DNA from: Actinoplanes sichuanensis
GTDB taxonomy: Bacteria; Actinomycetota; Actinomycetes; Mycobacteriales; Micromonosporaceae
DNA length: 64,000 bases
NCBI RefSeq assembly: GCF_033097365.1
Contig: NZ_AP028461.1
Coordinates: 1,612,001 to 1,676,000 of the forward strand
Reading direction: 5' to 3'
Shown: positions 50,907 to 60,753 of the stretch, one piece after another
How the letters are laid out: every line of letters starts with the position of its first letter
Position numbering within the stretch: position 1 is the stretch's first letter
Made by a program: the position numbers and the translations under genes
The notes under the pieces: model-generated
The model's input: only the letters and a program-made list of their open reading frames with translations
The model's database searches: none
What the model was told of the DNA's origin: nothing

Positions 50907-51857
50907 CTCCTGAGGGAGTGTCCGGATCAGGGGGGCGTCCCGGGAGATCTCTCGGAAACCGAGGCCGAAGTAGAGGCCACGGGCCCGCGGATGACCCGGC
51001 GCACCGAGACAGGCGACTGTCGCGCGCGTGGCCTTCATCGCCCGGACCCGCCGCATGCCGTACAGCATCATCGCCCGCGCCAGCCCCAGCCGCCGGAAAT
51101 CCGGATGGGTACCGACCGGCTCGAACTCCGCCGTACGGTTCACCTCGTCCAGCCACATGATCGTCGACGCGGCCATCGTCCCGTCCGGCGCCTCGACCAG
51201 CAGATGCAGGTCACCGCGATATCCGGCGGTCTGACGGACACCCTGGTAGGCCTCGGCCGAGTATGTCGACGGCGTCCACGCGTCCACATGCGCACGAACC
51301 GCCGCCTCCGCGCCGGCCTCGTCGGCACTGCGGAACCGGAACCCCACCGGCAGCACCGGCTCCTCGACATCGCCGAGGTCACGCTGATTGAGTTGGGTCC
51401 AGAACCCGGTGTCACCGAGCGACACCGGATCGGTCTCGTAACCGCGCGCCGCCCACTCCTTCAAAGCGAACCCGTCCGAGGCCGTCGGGACGACCGTGCG
51501 CTCCACGTGGGCGGCGATCCGGTCGTACCAGTCGATGACCTCGTCGATCAGGTCGGCGTGATCCGGGTGGACCTGGTAGACCAGATTCGCGTTGGTGATC
51601 TCCTTGATTTGGCCGTCGCTGCGGACCACCCGATGGGGGAGCTGCGCCCATCCCCAGGCCACCAGCCGGCCACCCGCGAACCAGAGTCGGCGCGGCCAGG
51701 TCGAACCGTGCGCCGCGTGGCTCTTGCCCCAGTTCCAGGCCAGCTCGCCGTAGGTGGCCTCGGAGTTGATCATCTCCGGATTCGTCGCTGTGACGCGCTG
51801 CGCCAGACCCTGCATGAGCTGCACGTCCGCGGCCGTCAGAAGCTCGAGGTTCGTCAT
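50904..51857 (-). CDS. GNAT family N-acetyltransferase
   Basis: A 317-residue protein with two GNAT-like halves. The C-terminal half has the acetyl-CoA signature: FEPVGTHPDFRRLGLARAMMLYGMRR (motif A, R-x2-G-x-A) and ARGLYFGLGFRE (motif B). The N-terminal half (~15-140) is a degenerate copy. ATG 51857 is used; a longer in-frame start at 52031 would add a non-conserved basic leader. The acceptor substrate is unknown. The stop codon is inside the 21-bp array. The ~296 bp upstream, before the TetR stop, show no gene. Confidence 0.82.
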   Translation of the reverse strand: MTNLELLTAADVQLMQGLAQRVTATNPEMINSEATYGELAWNWGKSHAAHGSTWPRRLWFAGGRLVAWGWAQLPHRVVRSDGQIKEITNANLVYQVHPDHADLIDEVIDWYDRIAAHVERTVVPTASDGFALKEWAARGYETDPVSLGDTGFWTQLNQRDLGDVEEPVLPVGFRFRSADEAGAEAAVRAHVDAWTPSTYSAEAYQGVRQTAGYRGDLHLLVEAPDGTMAASTIMWLDEVNRTAEFEPVGTHPDFRRLGLARAMMLYGMRRVRAMKATRATVACLGAPGHPRARGLYFGLGFREISRDAPLIRTLPQE

Positions 51858-52153
51858 GGTGTGCGCCACTGTGTCAGAAGTCGGCCGGGCCGTCGAGTCG
51901 ATATTGGACCCGTTCCACTCTTCTCGACGCCGGTCACGACCGTCTCGCCCGGCCCCATCGATCAGTACGGAATCCTTCGATGCGCCTGCCGCGAGGCTTC
52001 GCCGCGGGCGTACAGGTTCGATCGGCGACACCGGCGCCGTCGTGGAGACTACGGACCATCGGGTACGGAAACCGACGTATCAAACCACCAGAACGCTTCC
52101 ATCCGTCTACGCCCGTCCCAAGGAGCCCCGAGATGGTGCCGTGACGGTCGTCC

Positions 52154-52870
52154 TCACCTGTCCTTTCTGATCAGGTCGAGCTGGAGGTGAAGCGCGGCGT
52201 CGACCCGATCCTGATCACCCGTGGCCAGCAGGTCGAGCAGGCAGCCCCGAAGGGCGGCAAGGACCGCAGTCCGCCGTGCCACACCGTCGGCGGTATCCCG
52301 TTGCGCATCGGGCTGGCGCGACGCGAGCAGATCGAGCCAGTCGCTGACGGTCGCCGCAGCGAACCCGGCCCAGGCCCCGTCCGGCTCGATCAGCGACCGT
52401 GCATAGGCCTCCGCCCAGAGCCGAAGCAACGGCCTATGCCGCGGCTCGCGCAGCCAGGCCCAGACCTGCTCAGCCGCCACAACCAGCCGGTCTGCCTCGG
52501 GGGCGTCCGTGGCCAGACGGCCCGCCTTCGGGGCGTCCGTGACCGGACCGTCCGCGTCCGGCCCGATCAGCTCGCCGGTCGTCTCCGCGCCGGTCGTCTC
52601 CGCGCCGGTCGGTACACCGCTTGTCCGTTCGGGCGCCTCCCCGAGGTTGTCGAGAACCGTCAGCTCGTCGGCCCGTGCCCGGGCCAACAATGCTCTGACC
52701 AGGCCGTCCTTGTTGCCGAAAAGGAACATCAGCACCCGCGGGCTGGAACCGATCGCCGCCGCCAGCGGACGCAGCGAAAGATCGGCGAGGCCGTGTTCGA
52801 GCGCATACCGATAGGCCGCCTCCAGAAGCTCCACCTGCCGGGCGGACGGGCTGGCAGTCTGCTCGCTCAT
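52154..52870 (-). CDS. TetR family regulator with a repeat-rich linker
   Basis: A 238-residue repressor. The helix-turn-helix is at ~15-60 (LEAAYRYALEHGLADLSLRPLAAAIG, SSPRVLMFLFGNKDGLVRALLA). A linker of about 45 residues (~82-125) contains short repeats (GAETTGAETTG; VTDAPKAGRLATDAPEADRL) before a normal C-terminal domain (VWAWLREPRHRPLLRLWAEAYAR). The linker is absent from typical TetR proteins. It is divergent from a GNAT gene, with a dyad in the gap that is its likely operator. Confidence 0.85.
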   Translation of the reverse strand: MSEQTASPSARQVELLEAAYRYALEHGLADLSLRPLAAAIGSSPRVLMFLFGNKDGLVRALLARARADELTVLDNLGEAPERTSGVPTGAETTGAETTGELIGPDADGPVTDAPKAGRLATDAPEADRLVVAAEQVWAWLREPRHRPLLRLWAEAYARSLIEPDGAWAGFAAATVSDWLDLLASRQPDAQRDTADGVARRTAVLAALRGCLLDLLATGDQDRVDAALHLQLDLIRKDR

Positions 52871-52876
52871 ATGATT

Positions 52877-52913
52877 AGCCTACAGTTCACTGAAACAGTC
52901 GTGTCAGTAGGCT
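52877..52913. promoter_or_regulatory. Dyad between TetR and GNAT genes
   Basis: AGCCTAC (52877-52883) and GTAGGCT (52907-52913) are exact inverted copies, and inside them ACTG-AAA-CAGT forms a second dyad. The site covers most of the 54-bp gap between starts at 52870 and 52925. Confidence 0.6.
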
Positions 52914-52924
52914 CGGAGGGGCAC

Positions 52925-53431
52925 ATGACGACAACGAAGCAACCCGACGTGGTCATCCGCCGCGCCGACCGTCCCGGCGACCTCGGCTGGGTCGTGATGG
53001 CGCACGGCGAGATCTACGACGAGCAGTTCGGCTGGAACACCGACTTCGAAGCCCTGGTCGCCCGCATCGTCGCCGACTACGCCACCGACCACGATCCGTC
53101 CCGCGAGGCCGCCTGGATCGCCGACGTCGACGGCACCCGGGCCGGCAGCATCTTCCTGGTGTCCGGCGGCGACCCGACCGTGGCCAAGCTCCGCATCCTG
53201 CTCGTCACCCCGGCGGCCCGCGGTCTCGGTCTCGGCACCCGCCTGGTCGACGAGTGCTTGAGCTTCGCCCGCAAGGCCGGCTACCGAGCCGTCACCCTGT
53301 GGACCAATGACGTCCTCACCTCCGCTCGCCGGATCTATCAGTCATACGGATTCGTCCTGGTCGACGAGGACCCGCACCACAGCTTCGGCCACCACCTGGT
53401 AGGTCAGACCTGGACCCTCGACCTCACCTGA
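52925..53431 (+). CDS. GNAT family N-acetyltransferase
   Basis: A 168-residue acetyltransferase. Acetyl-CoA motif A is LRILLVTPAARGLGLGTRLVDECL (R/Q-x2-G-x-G), and motif B is ARRIYQSYGFVLVDED. The early segment HGEIYDEQFGWN is typical of the subgroup found fused or adjacent to MarR/TetR regulators. ATG 52925 follows GGAGGGG. It is probably controlled by the divergent TetR protein. A 32-bp repeat array follows its 3' end. Confidence 0.88.
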   Translation: MTTTKQPDVVIRRADRPGDLGWVVMAHGEIYDEQFGWNTDFEALVARIVADYATDHDPSREAAWIADVDGTRAGSIFLVSGGDPTVAKLRILLVTPAARGLGLGTRLVDECLSFARKAGYRAVTLWTNDVLTSARRIYQSYGFVLVDEDPHHSFGHHLVGQTWTLDLT

Positions 53432-53459
53432 ATCCGATCCCGGCCTCCTTTCAAGCTCC

Positions 53460-53652
53460 GGACCGCCCTTTCGGTCATCGCCTGGCGGATCGGACCGCCT
53501 TTTCGGTCGGTGCTTGGCGGGGCCGGACCGCCTTTTCGGTCGGTGCTCGGCTGGGCAGGGTCGTCCTTCGGTCGGTGCTCGGCGGGGCAGGGTCGCCCTT
53601 CGGTCGGTGCCTGGCGGATCGGACGGCCCTTTCGGTCGGTGCTCGGCGGGCC
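53460..53652. repeat. ~32-bp tandem repeat array (6 units) with hairpin core
   Basis: There are six units of 31-33 bp from 53460 to 53652. Each carries a GACCG...CGGTC-type mini-dyad around a CCTTTTC core, with the variable spacer GGTGCTCGGCGGG. It fills the gap between the convergent GNAT gene (ends 53431) and MmyB-like gene (ends 53670). Repeated small hairpins could act in termination. Confidence 0.8.
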
Positions 53653-53669
53653 GGTTGCCGAGCAACGGC

Positions 53670-54542
53670 TCATGGTCGGCTCGCGTTTGCCTCCTGCGTC
53701 GCGGCCCAGGTCGCCAGCAGATGCAGACCGTCGCCCGACGGGGTGCCGGGCTCGGCGGAGTAGGTGACGATGGTCAGGTCGCGCTCCCCGGAAAGCTCGA
53801 GCCCCTCGTAGGTGAGCTCCAGCTCACCGACACCGGGATGCCGGAACCGCTTGACCCCGTGCCGGTGCACGAACACGTCCTGCGAGGCCCACCAGGTGCG
53901 GAAGCTGTCGCTACGCATGGACAGCTCACCGATCAGATTCATCAGCTGCTGATCAGCCGGATGCTGTGCGGCGGCGATGTGCAGAGCGCCGACCGCCGAG
54001 CGTGCCATTTGCGCCCACTCGGGGTAGAACCCCTGCGCCTGCGGATCCAGGAACGTGAACCGCATGGTGTTGACCGGCGTGGTCGGCGAGCCGGCGAACA
54101 TCGGCGCATACAGCGCCCGGCCGAGCGGATTGGCGGCCACGATGTCGAACCGGAAGTCGCGCAGGATCGCCGGCATCCCGGTCATCGCATCGAGCAGCCG
54201 CCGCACGGCGGGCCGGATCTCCGGGCCGCCCGCACGGCGGTTGCGTGGTCGAGCCGGCTGCGGCCCGGCGGCCCGGGCCAGATGACGTAGGTGGGTGGTC
54301 TCGGTCTCGTCGAGCTGAAGCGCGCGGGACACGGCATCGAGCACACTGTCGGAGACTCCGGTGAGATTGCCACGCTCGAGCCGGATGTAATACTCCACGC
54401 TGACCCCGGCCAGGGCGGCGACCTCCCCACGGCGCAGCCCGGCGACGCGGCGGCTGCCATACGCCGGAATGCCTGCGCGCTCTGGGCTGAGCTTCGCCCG
54501 ACGTGAGGTGAGGAACGCCCGGACCTCGCTGCGGTTGTCCAT
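53670..54542 (-). CDS. XRE-type regulator, MmyB-like
   Basis: A 290-residue DNA-binding protein. The helix-turn-helix is at ~30-62 (VAGLRRGEVAALAGVSVEYYIRLERGNLTG), followed by a MmyB-like ligand domain (~100-270; FRFDIVAANPLGRALYAPMF, YPEWAQMARSAVGALHIAA, FRTWWASQDVFVHRHGVKRF). Such proteins often repress a divergent oxidoreductase operon; here DUF2255 and two aldo/keto reductases begin 100 bp away in the opposite direction. Confidence 0.88.
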   Translation of the reverse strand: MDNRSEVRAFLTSRRAKLSPERAGIPAYGSRRVAGLRRGEVAALAGVSVEYYIRLERGNLTGVSDSVLDAVSRALQLDETETTHLRHLARAAGPQPARPRNRRAGGPEIRPAVRRLLDAMTGMPAILRDFRFDIVAANPLGRALYAPMFAGSPTTPVNTMRFTFLDPQAQGFYPEWAQMARSAVGALHIAAAQHPADQQLMNLIGELSMRSDSFRTWWASQDVFVHRHGVKRFRHPGVGELELTYEGLELSGERDLTIVTYSAEPGTPSGDGLHLLATWAATQEANASRP

Positions 54543-54642
54543 GACCCGAGGCTAGGCCGCCCGCGGGCCCGGAGGGTGGCCCTGCTTTTACCCCTATCAA
54601 CAGAGCCTCCCTCACGATCGGGATTCGCGCTTTCCTGGTCGC

Positions 54643-55049
54643 ATGTCCGCTACCACCGCAACCCCATGGCCGCCCGGCGACCTCACGGCGATCGGCCGGG
54701 CCGAGGAGCTCCGGCTCGCCTCCCTGCGGCCTGACGGCACACTGCGCCCCTACGTGACCATCTGGGTCGTCCGTGCCGGAGATGACCTGTTCGTCAGGTC
54801 CGCCCGCGGCGCCGGCAACGGCTGGTTCGCAGGGGCGGTCCGCAGCGGTGCCGGTCGCATCCGGGCTGGCGGCCTGGAACGCGATGTCGCATTCACGAGG
54901 CCGAGCGACGACGTGCACGCCGCGATCGACGCCGCCTACCACGCCAAATACGACCGCTATGGAGAAGCCGTCGTCGGCTCCGTCGTCGGCGCGCAGGCCG
55001 GCGCGGTCACGCTGCGCCTGCTTCCCCGATCCGAAGGAGAGGGCCTCGC

Positions 55050-55053
<4 letters not shown>
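54643..55053 (+). CDS. DUF2255 family protein
   Basis: A 136-residue protein resembling the DUF2255 family, small beta-barrel proteins related to FMN-binding split barrels: RLASLRPDGTLRPYVTIWVVRAGDDLFVRS is the core, and YHAKYDRYG lies near the end. The function is unknown. Its stop overlaps the ATG of the next gene (ATGA at 55050-55053), so it is coupled to the aldo/keto reductase and probably controlled by the divergent MmyB-like regulator. Confidence 0.75.
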
Positions 55054-56965
<1,912 letters not shown>

Positions 56966-57110
56966 CCGGGCGGGCTCGCGGCCTCCCCTGGGGCTGAGGT
57001 CTGACCTGGGTCGGCTGCCTGTCCCGGCCTTCTCCGGGGCAACCGCCTTCCGCGCCGCCGTTTCCGGGCTCGCCTTTCTGGCCGCCTTCTCCGGGCCGGG
57101 TTCATTCTCC

Positions 57111-57218
57111 GGATCGGCTGCCTTGCCTGGGTCGGCTGCCTTGCCTGGGTCGGGTGCCTTGCCCGGGTCGGGTGCCTTGCCCGGGCCGGGTGCCTTGCCT
57201 GGGGCGGCTGCCTTGCCT
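57111..57218. repeat. 18-bp tandem repeat array (6 units)
   Basis: There are six consecutive 18-bp units of consensus GGGTCGGCTGCCTTGCCT, with a degenerate continuation on both sides. They lie in the 302-bp gap between the convergent aldo/keto reductase (ends 56965) and alcohol dehydrogenase (ends 57268). The period is a multiple of three, but the array lies outside both genes. Nothing else is recognised in the gap. Confidence 0.85.
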
Positions 57219-57267
57219 GGGGCGGGGCCGGCCTGGGGAGTCGGGCCGGCCGCCGTCGTTCGGTGGG

Positions 57268-58311
57268 CTAGCGGAGAGTGTTGATGTCGATTACGAAGCG
57301 GTAGCGGACGTCGGACTTCAGGACTCGGTCGTAGGCTTCGTTGACCTCGTCGGCGGTGATCACCTCTACCTGGGCGGAGATTCCGTGTTCGGCGCAGAAG
57401 TCGAGCATCTCCTGGGTTTCGGCGATTCCGCCGATGCTTGAGCCCGCGAAGGAGCGACGTGCCCCGAACAGGGTGAACACCTGGACCGGCAGGGGCTCCG
57501 GCGGGGCACCGACGGCGACCAGCGTGCCGTCCAGGCGGAGCAGACGTAGGTAGGAGGCCATGTCGATCGAGGCGCTGACCGTGTTGATGATCAGATCGAA
57601 GGTGTTCGACAGCTTCTCGAAGGTGGAGGGGTCGCTGGTGGCGTAGTAGTGCTTGGCGCCGAAGGCGAGCCCGTCGTCCTTCTTGCCCAGGGTCTGCGAC
57701 AGGACCGTCACCTCGGCGCCCATCGCGGCGGCGATCTTCACGGCCATGTGGCCGAGGCCGCCCATGCCGACGACTGCGACGTTGCGGCCCGGGCCGGCCT
57801 TCCAATGGGCCAGCGGAGAATAGGTGGTGATGCCGGCGCAGAGTAGCGGGGCCGCCGTCTCGTACGGGATGGCCTCCGGCACGCGGAGCACGAAATCCTC
57901 ATCGACGACGATGTGGGTGGAGTAGCCGCCCTGGGTGATCGTGCCGTCCCGGTCGGTGCCGGCGTAGGTGCCGACGTTGCCGTTCAGACAGTACTGCTCC
58001 TGGCCGGCTTTACAGTTGTCGCACGAACGGCACGAGTTGACCATGCAGCCGACGCCGACCCGGTCGCCGACACGGTGCCTGGTGACCTCGGCGCCGACCT
58101 CGGTGACCTGGCCGACGATCTCGTGACCGACGGTCAACGGGTACGGAACTCGGCCCCACTCGCCGCGGACGGTGTGGATGTCGGAGTGGCAGATGCCGGC
58201 GTAGCGGATCTCGATCAGAACATCGCGTGGTCCGACGGCCCGGCGCTCGATGGTGGTGCGGACGAGCGGTTCGGTGGCCGAGGGCGCGGCGATGGCGTTG
58301 ACGGTAGAGAT
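57268..58311 (-). CDS. Zinc-dependent alcohol dehydrogenase (CAD/YahK-like), apparent AUC start
   Basis: A 347-residue NADP-type alcohol dehydrogenase reducing aldehydes. The catalytic-zinc region AGICHSDIH and [12 protein letters not shown], structural-zinc cysteines [15 protein letters not shown], and Rossmann motif [15 protein letters not shown] are all present, and the length is normal. The frame has no ATG, GTG or TTG between an upstream stop and a TTG at 58137, which would lose the catalytic Cys. A perfect GGAGG (58317-58321) lies 5 nt before ATC at 58311, exactly where homologues begin. Translation from AUC, or a start-codon mutation (ATG to ATC), is inferred. Confidence 0.8.
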   Translation of the reverse strand: MSTVNAIAAPSATEPLVRTTIERRAVGPRDVLIEIRYAGICHSDIHTVRGEWGRVPYPLTVGHEIVGQVTEVGAEVTRHRVGDRVGVGCMVNSCRSCDNCKAGQEQYCLNGNVGTYAGTDRDGTITQGGYSTHIVVDEDFVLRVPEAIPYETAAPLLCAGITTYSPLAHWKAGPGRNVAVVGMGGLGHMAVKIAAAMGAEVTVLSQTLGKKDDGLAFGAKHYYATSDPSTFEKLSNTFDLIINTVSASIDMASYLRLLRLDGTLVAVGAPPEPLPVQVFTLFGARRSFAGSSIGGIAETQEMLDFCAEHGISAQVEVITADEVNEAYDRVLKSDVRYRFVIDINTLR

Positions 58312-58427
58312 GACGGCCTCCGAAGACGAACGGTTTGTGGAACCAGGGCATCACAGACGCGGGTGCGCAGGGAGGCTCTGTTGATACGTGTACCCCAGTA
58401 GTACCCCCGCTGTGGGTGGTTAGCCAT

Positions 58428-60632
58428 TCAAGATTGCGGCGCCTCGGCGGGGCCGGGTTGCGCGGTGATGGAAGGGGACCCTGCGGGGCTGGGTGGTGCG
58501 GAGGGAAGGGTCTCGGCGGGGCCGGATGGTGGGGTGGTGGAAGGGGACCCGGTGGGGGATGGGGACCCGGGGTCGAGGAGTCCCAGGAAACCGCCGGACT
58601 GCCGGGACCACAGGTCGGCGTAGAGGCCGCCCTGGGCGAGCAATGAAGCATGACTGCCCTGTTCAGCGATCCGACCGTCGTCGAGGACCACGATTCGGTC
58701 CATTCCGGCGATCGTCGACAGGCGGTGGGCGATGGCGATGACGGTTCGCCCGGCCATCACGTCACCGAGTGTGTCGTGGATGGCCGCCTCCGACTCCGAG
58801 TCCAGCGCTGACGTGGCCTCGTCCAGGACCAGGATCGGCGCGTCCCGGTAGAACGCTCGGGCCAGTGTGATTCGCTGCCGCTGGCCACCGGAGAGGCGGA
58901 CTCCGCGTTCGCCGACGTGCGCGTCCAGGCCGGTGCGCCCGTCCGCGTCCCGCAGCGTTCCGACGAATCCGGCCGAGGCACGGGCCAGCGCCAGCTCGAT
59001 CCGGGCATCGTCAGCGGCGGCGGCACCACTGGCACCAGCGGCGCTACCGGTGGTAGCGGGACCAGCGGCGGCATTAGGACCAGCGGTACTACCGGCGGCA
59101 GGGGGACGAGCGGCGGTATCAGGACCAGCGGTACTACCGGCGGCAGGGGGACGAGCGGCGGTATCAGGACCAGCGGTACTACCGGCGGCAGGGGGACCAG
59201 CGGCGGTATCAGGACCAGCGGCACCAGGAGCACTGCCGGGGCCGGTGGCATTGTCGGGACGGGTGGGGCCGGCGATGTTCTCGCGCACTGAGCGGTGCAG
59301 CAGGGTTGCCTCCTGGGCCACCATGGCGATCTGCTCCCGCAGGCTGTCCTGGGTAACGTCGGTGACGTCGATACCGTCGACGGTGATCGTGCCCGACTCC
59401 GGATCGTGAAAGCGCAGCAGCAGCCCGACGAGGGTGGATTTGCCGGCGCCGGAGCGGCCGACCAGACCGACCCGCTCGCCGGGCGCGATGTCCAGGTCGA
59501 GCCGGTCGAGCCCGCCCGCACCACGGCCGTAGTGATGGCTGACCTGCGAGAAACGGATCGCTCCGGCCCGTACCACCAAAGGGGTGGCGGTTGGTTTGTC
59601 GGCGACCGTGAGTGGTTGGGCGACCGTGCGCAACGCCTGCCGGAGGGCGCCCGCGGCGCCGAACAGGGACGAGACCGCGTCGAGGAGCCATTCGGCCATC
59701 GAGGTGATCCGGAAGCTGAGCGCCAGCGCGGCGGCGACCAGGCCGAGCGGAGCGGCCTCCGAACGCCACAGCACGATGCCGTAGCCGACCAGGCCGACCA
59801 GTAGCGCGCTACCGAGCGCCATCATGCTGCTGTTGATCGTCACCTCGACCCGCTGCAGCCGCAGGTGAGCCTGCCTGGCCTCGGCGAACACCCGCCGATC
59901 GTGGTCGGTGCGGGCGTCCGCGTCGCCGAGCAGCGCCAGTGTGTCGACGTTGGCGTAGGAGTCGACGAGCAGGCCGGTCAGTGCCGACTCGGCGGCTTGC
60001 AGGTTCTCCGAGGCGCGCCGGAAGCGGGGCACGATCAAACCCATGAGCAGGAGGTACGCGACGATCCAGGCACACAGGGGGAGCAGGAGCCGTACGTCGA
60101 TCGCGGACATCACCCACACCGACCCGGCGATGTAGGCGGTCACGAACACCAGCGTGTGGATCACCGAGTAGGCGGCGGTGGCGGCCGCGTCCCCGCCGTC
60201 GCGGACCCAGGTGGCGATCCGGCCGGCCAGGTCGTCGCGGAACCAGCCGACCGACTGCCGGGACACGTAGCGGTGCGCGCGCCAGCGGGCCAGCGGCCGT
60301 GCGTTGGCCCGGAACGTGATGTCGTCGAGCACCTGCCCGAGCAGCATCAGCGCCGGTCGGGCCAGCAACACGAACGCGGCGACGGCGAGCAACTCGGTGC
60401 CGCGTTCGGCCCAGAGGGTGGCCGGATCGGTGGCGGCGAGCAGGTCGACGAGCCGGCCGGCGTAGCCGATCAGCCAGACCTCGACGGCGGCGCACAGGAC
60501 CGTGGTCAGCACGGCGATCACCACGACCGGCCGCAGCGGCCGGAACTCCTGGAGGATGAACCGCCGGACGCCGGCGGCGGGGGTGGGGCTGTTACCGGCG
60601 GGGAACGGGTCGATGGGGTTCGAGAAGAACAC
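58428..60632 (-). CDS. ABC transporter, fused permease/ATPase with repeat insertion in the ATPase domain
   Basis: A 734-residue exporter half-transporter. The membrane domain (~25-330) is followed by an ATPase: Walker A GLVGRSGAGKST near 390, Q-loop MVAQEATLLHRSVRENIA, signature RLSGGQRQRITLARAF, Walker B ILVLDEATSALD and IAHRLSTI. Between NIAGPTRPDNA and DDARIELALARAS, about 70 residues of a 15-residue Pro/Ala/Gly repeat (TAGPDTAARPPAAGS-like) are inserted in the helical subdomain. A Pro/Ser-rich tail follows the ATPase. GTG 60632 follows GGAAAGG. The insertion may hinder coupling or be tolerated as a surface loop. Confidence 0.9.
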   Translation of the reverse strand: MFFSNPIDPFPAGNSPTPAAGVRRFILQEFRPLRPVVVIAVLTTVLCAAVEVWLIGYAGRLVDLLAATDPATLWAERGTELLAVAAFVLLARPALMLLGQVLDDITFRANARPLARWRAHRYVSRQSVGWFRDDLAGRIATWVRDGGDAAATAAYSVIHTLVFVTAYIAGSVWVMSAIDVRLLLPLCAWIVAYLLLMGLIVPRFRRASENLQAAESALTGLLVDSYANVDTLALLGDADARTDHDRRVFAEARQAHLRLQRVEVTINSSMMALGSALLVGLVGYGIVLWRSEAAPLGLVAAALALSFRITSMAEWLLDAVSSLFGAAGALRQALRTVAQPLTVADKPTATPLVVRAGAIRFSQVSHHYGRGAGGLDRLDLDIAPGERVGLVGRSGAGKSTLVGLLLRFHDPESGTITVDGIDVTDVTQDSLREQIAMVAQEATLLHRSVRENIAGPTRPDNATGPGSAPGAAGPDTAAGPPAAGSTAGPDTAARPPAAGSTAGPDTAARPPAAGSTAGPNAAAGPATTGSAAGASGAAAADDARIELALARASAGFVGTLRDADGRTGLDAHVGERGVRLSGGQRQRITLARAFYRDAPILVLDEATSALDSESEAAIHDTLGDVMAGRTVIAIAHRLSTIAGMDRIVVLDDGRIAEQGSHASLLAQGGLYADLWSRQSGGFLGLLDPGSPSPTGSPSTTPPSGPAETLPSAPPSPAGSPSITAQPGPAEAPQS
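59041..59220. repeat. 45-bp in-frame tandem array (4 units) inside the ABC exporter gene
   Basis: Four units at 59041, 59086, 59131 and 59176. Units 2-4 are nearly identical, and unit 1 is diverged. The period of 45 bp encodes 15 residues and keeps the frame. The high identity of the units indicates recent expansion. Confidence 0.9.
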
Positions 60633-60710
60633 GGAAGGCCTTTCCAGCGGCGAACAGGGCGGGGGATTCGCTGGTAGTCCTCATGGGGTCGACCCTAGGC
60701 GGTGGGGTCC

Positions 60711-60722
60711 GGAGGCGCCTCC
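60711..60722. promoter_or_regulatory. 12-bp palindrome between ABC exporter and GGDEF-EAL genes
   Basis: GGAGGCGCCTCC is a perfect palindrome in the 121-bp gap between divergent starts at 60632 and 60754; GGGTCGACCC lies about 20 bp away. It could be an operator, but no regulator gene is adjacent. Confidence 0.35.
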
Positions 60723-60753
60723 CGATTTCCTCAGGCGCCGGACAGCGACGCCG

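Noticed and set aside
57268..58651. Frameshift in the alcohol dehydrogenase N-terminus
   Set aside because: The single frame from 58311 onward contains all motifs; only the initiation codon is abnormal, so no frameshift is needed.
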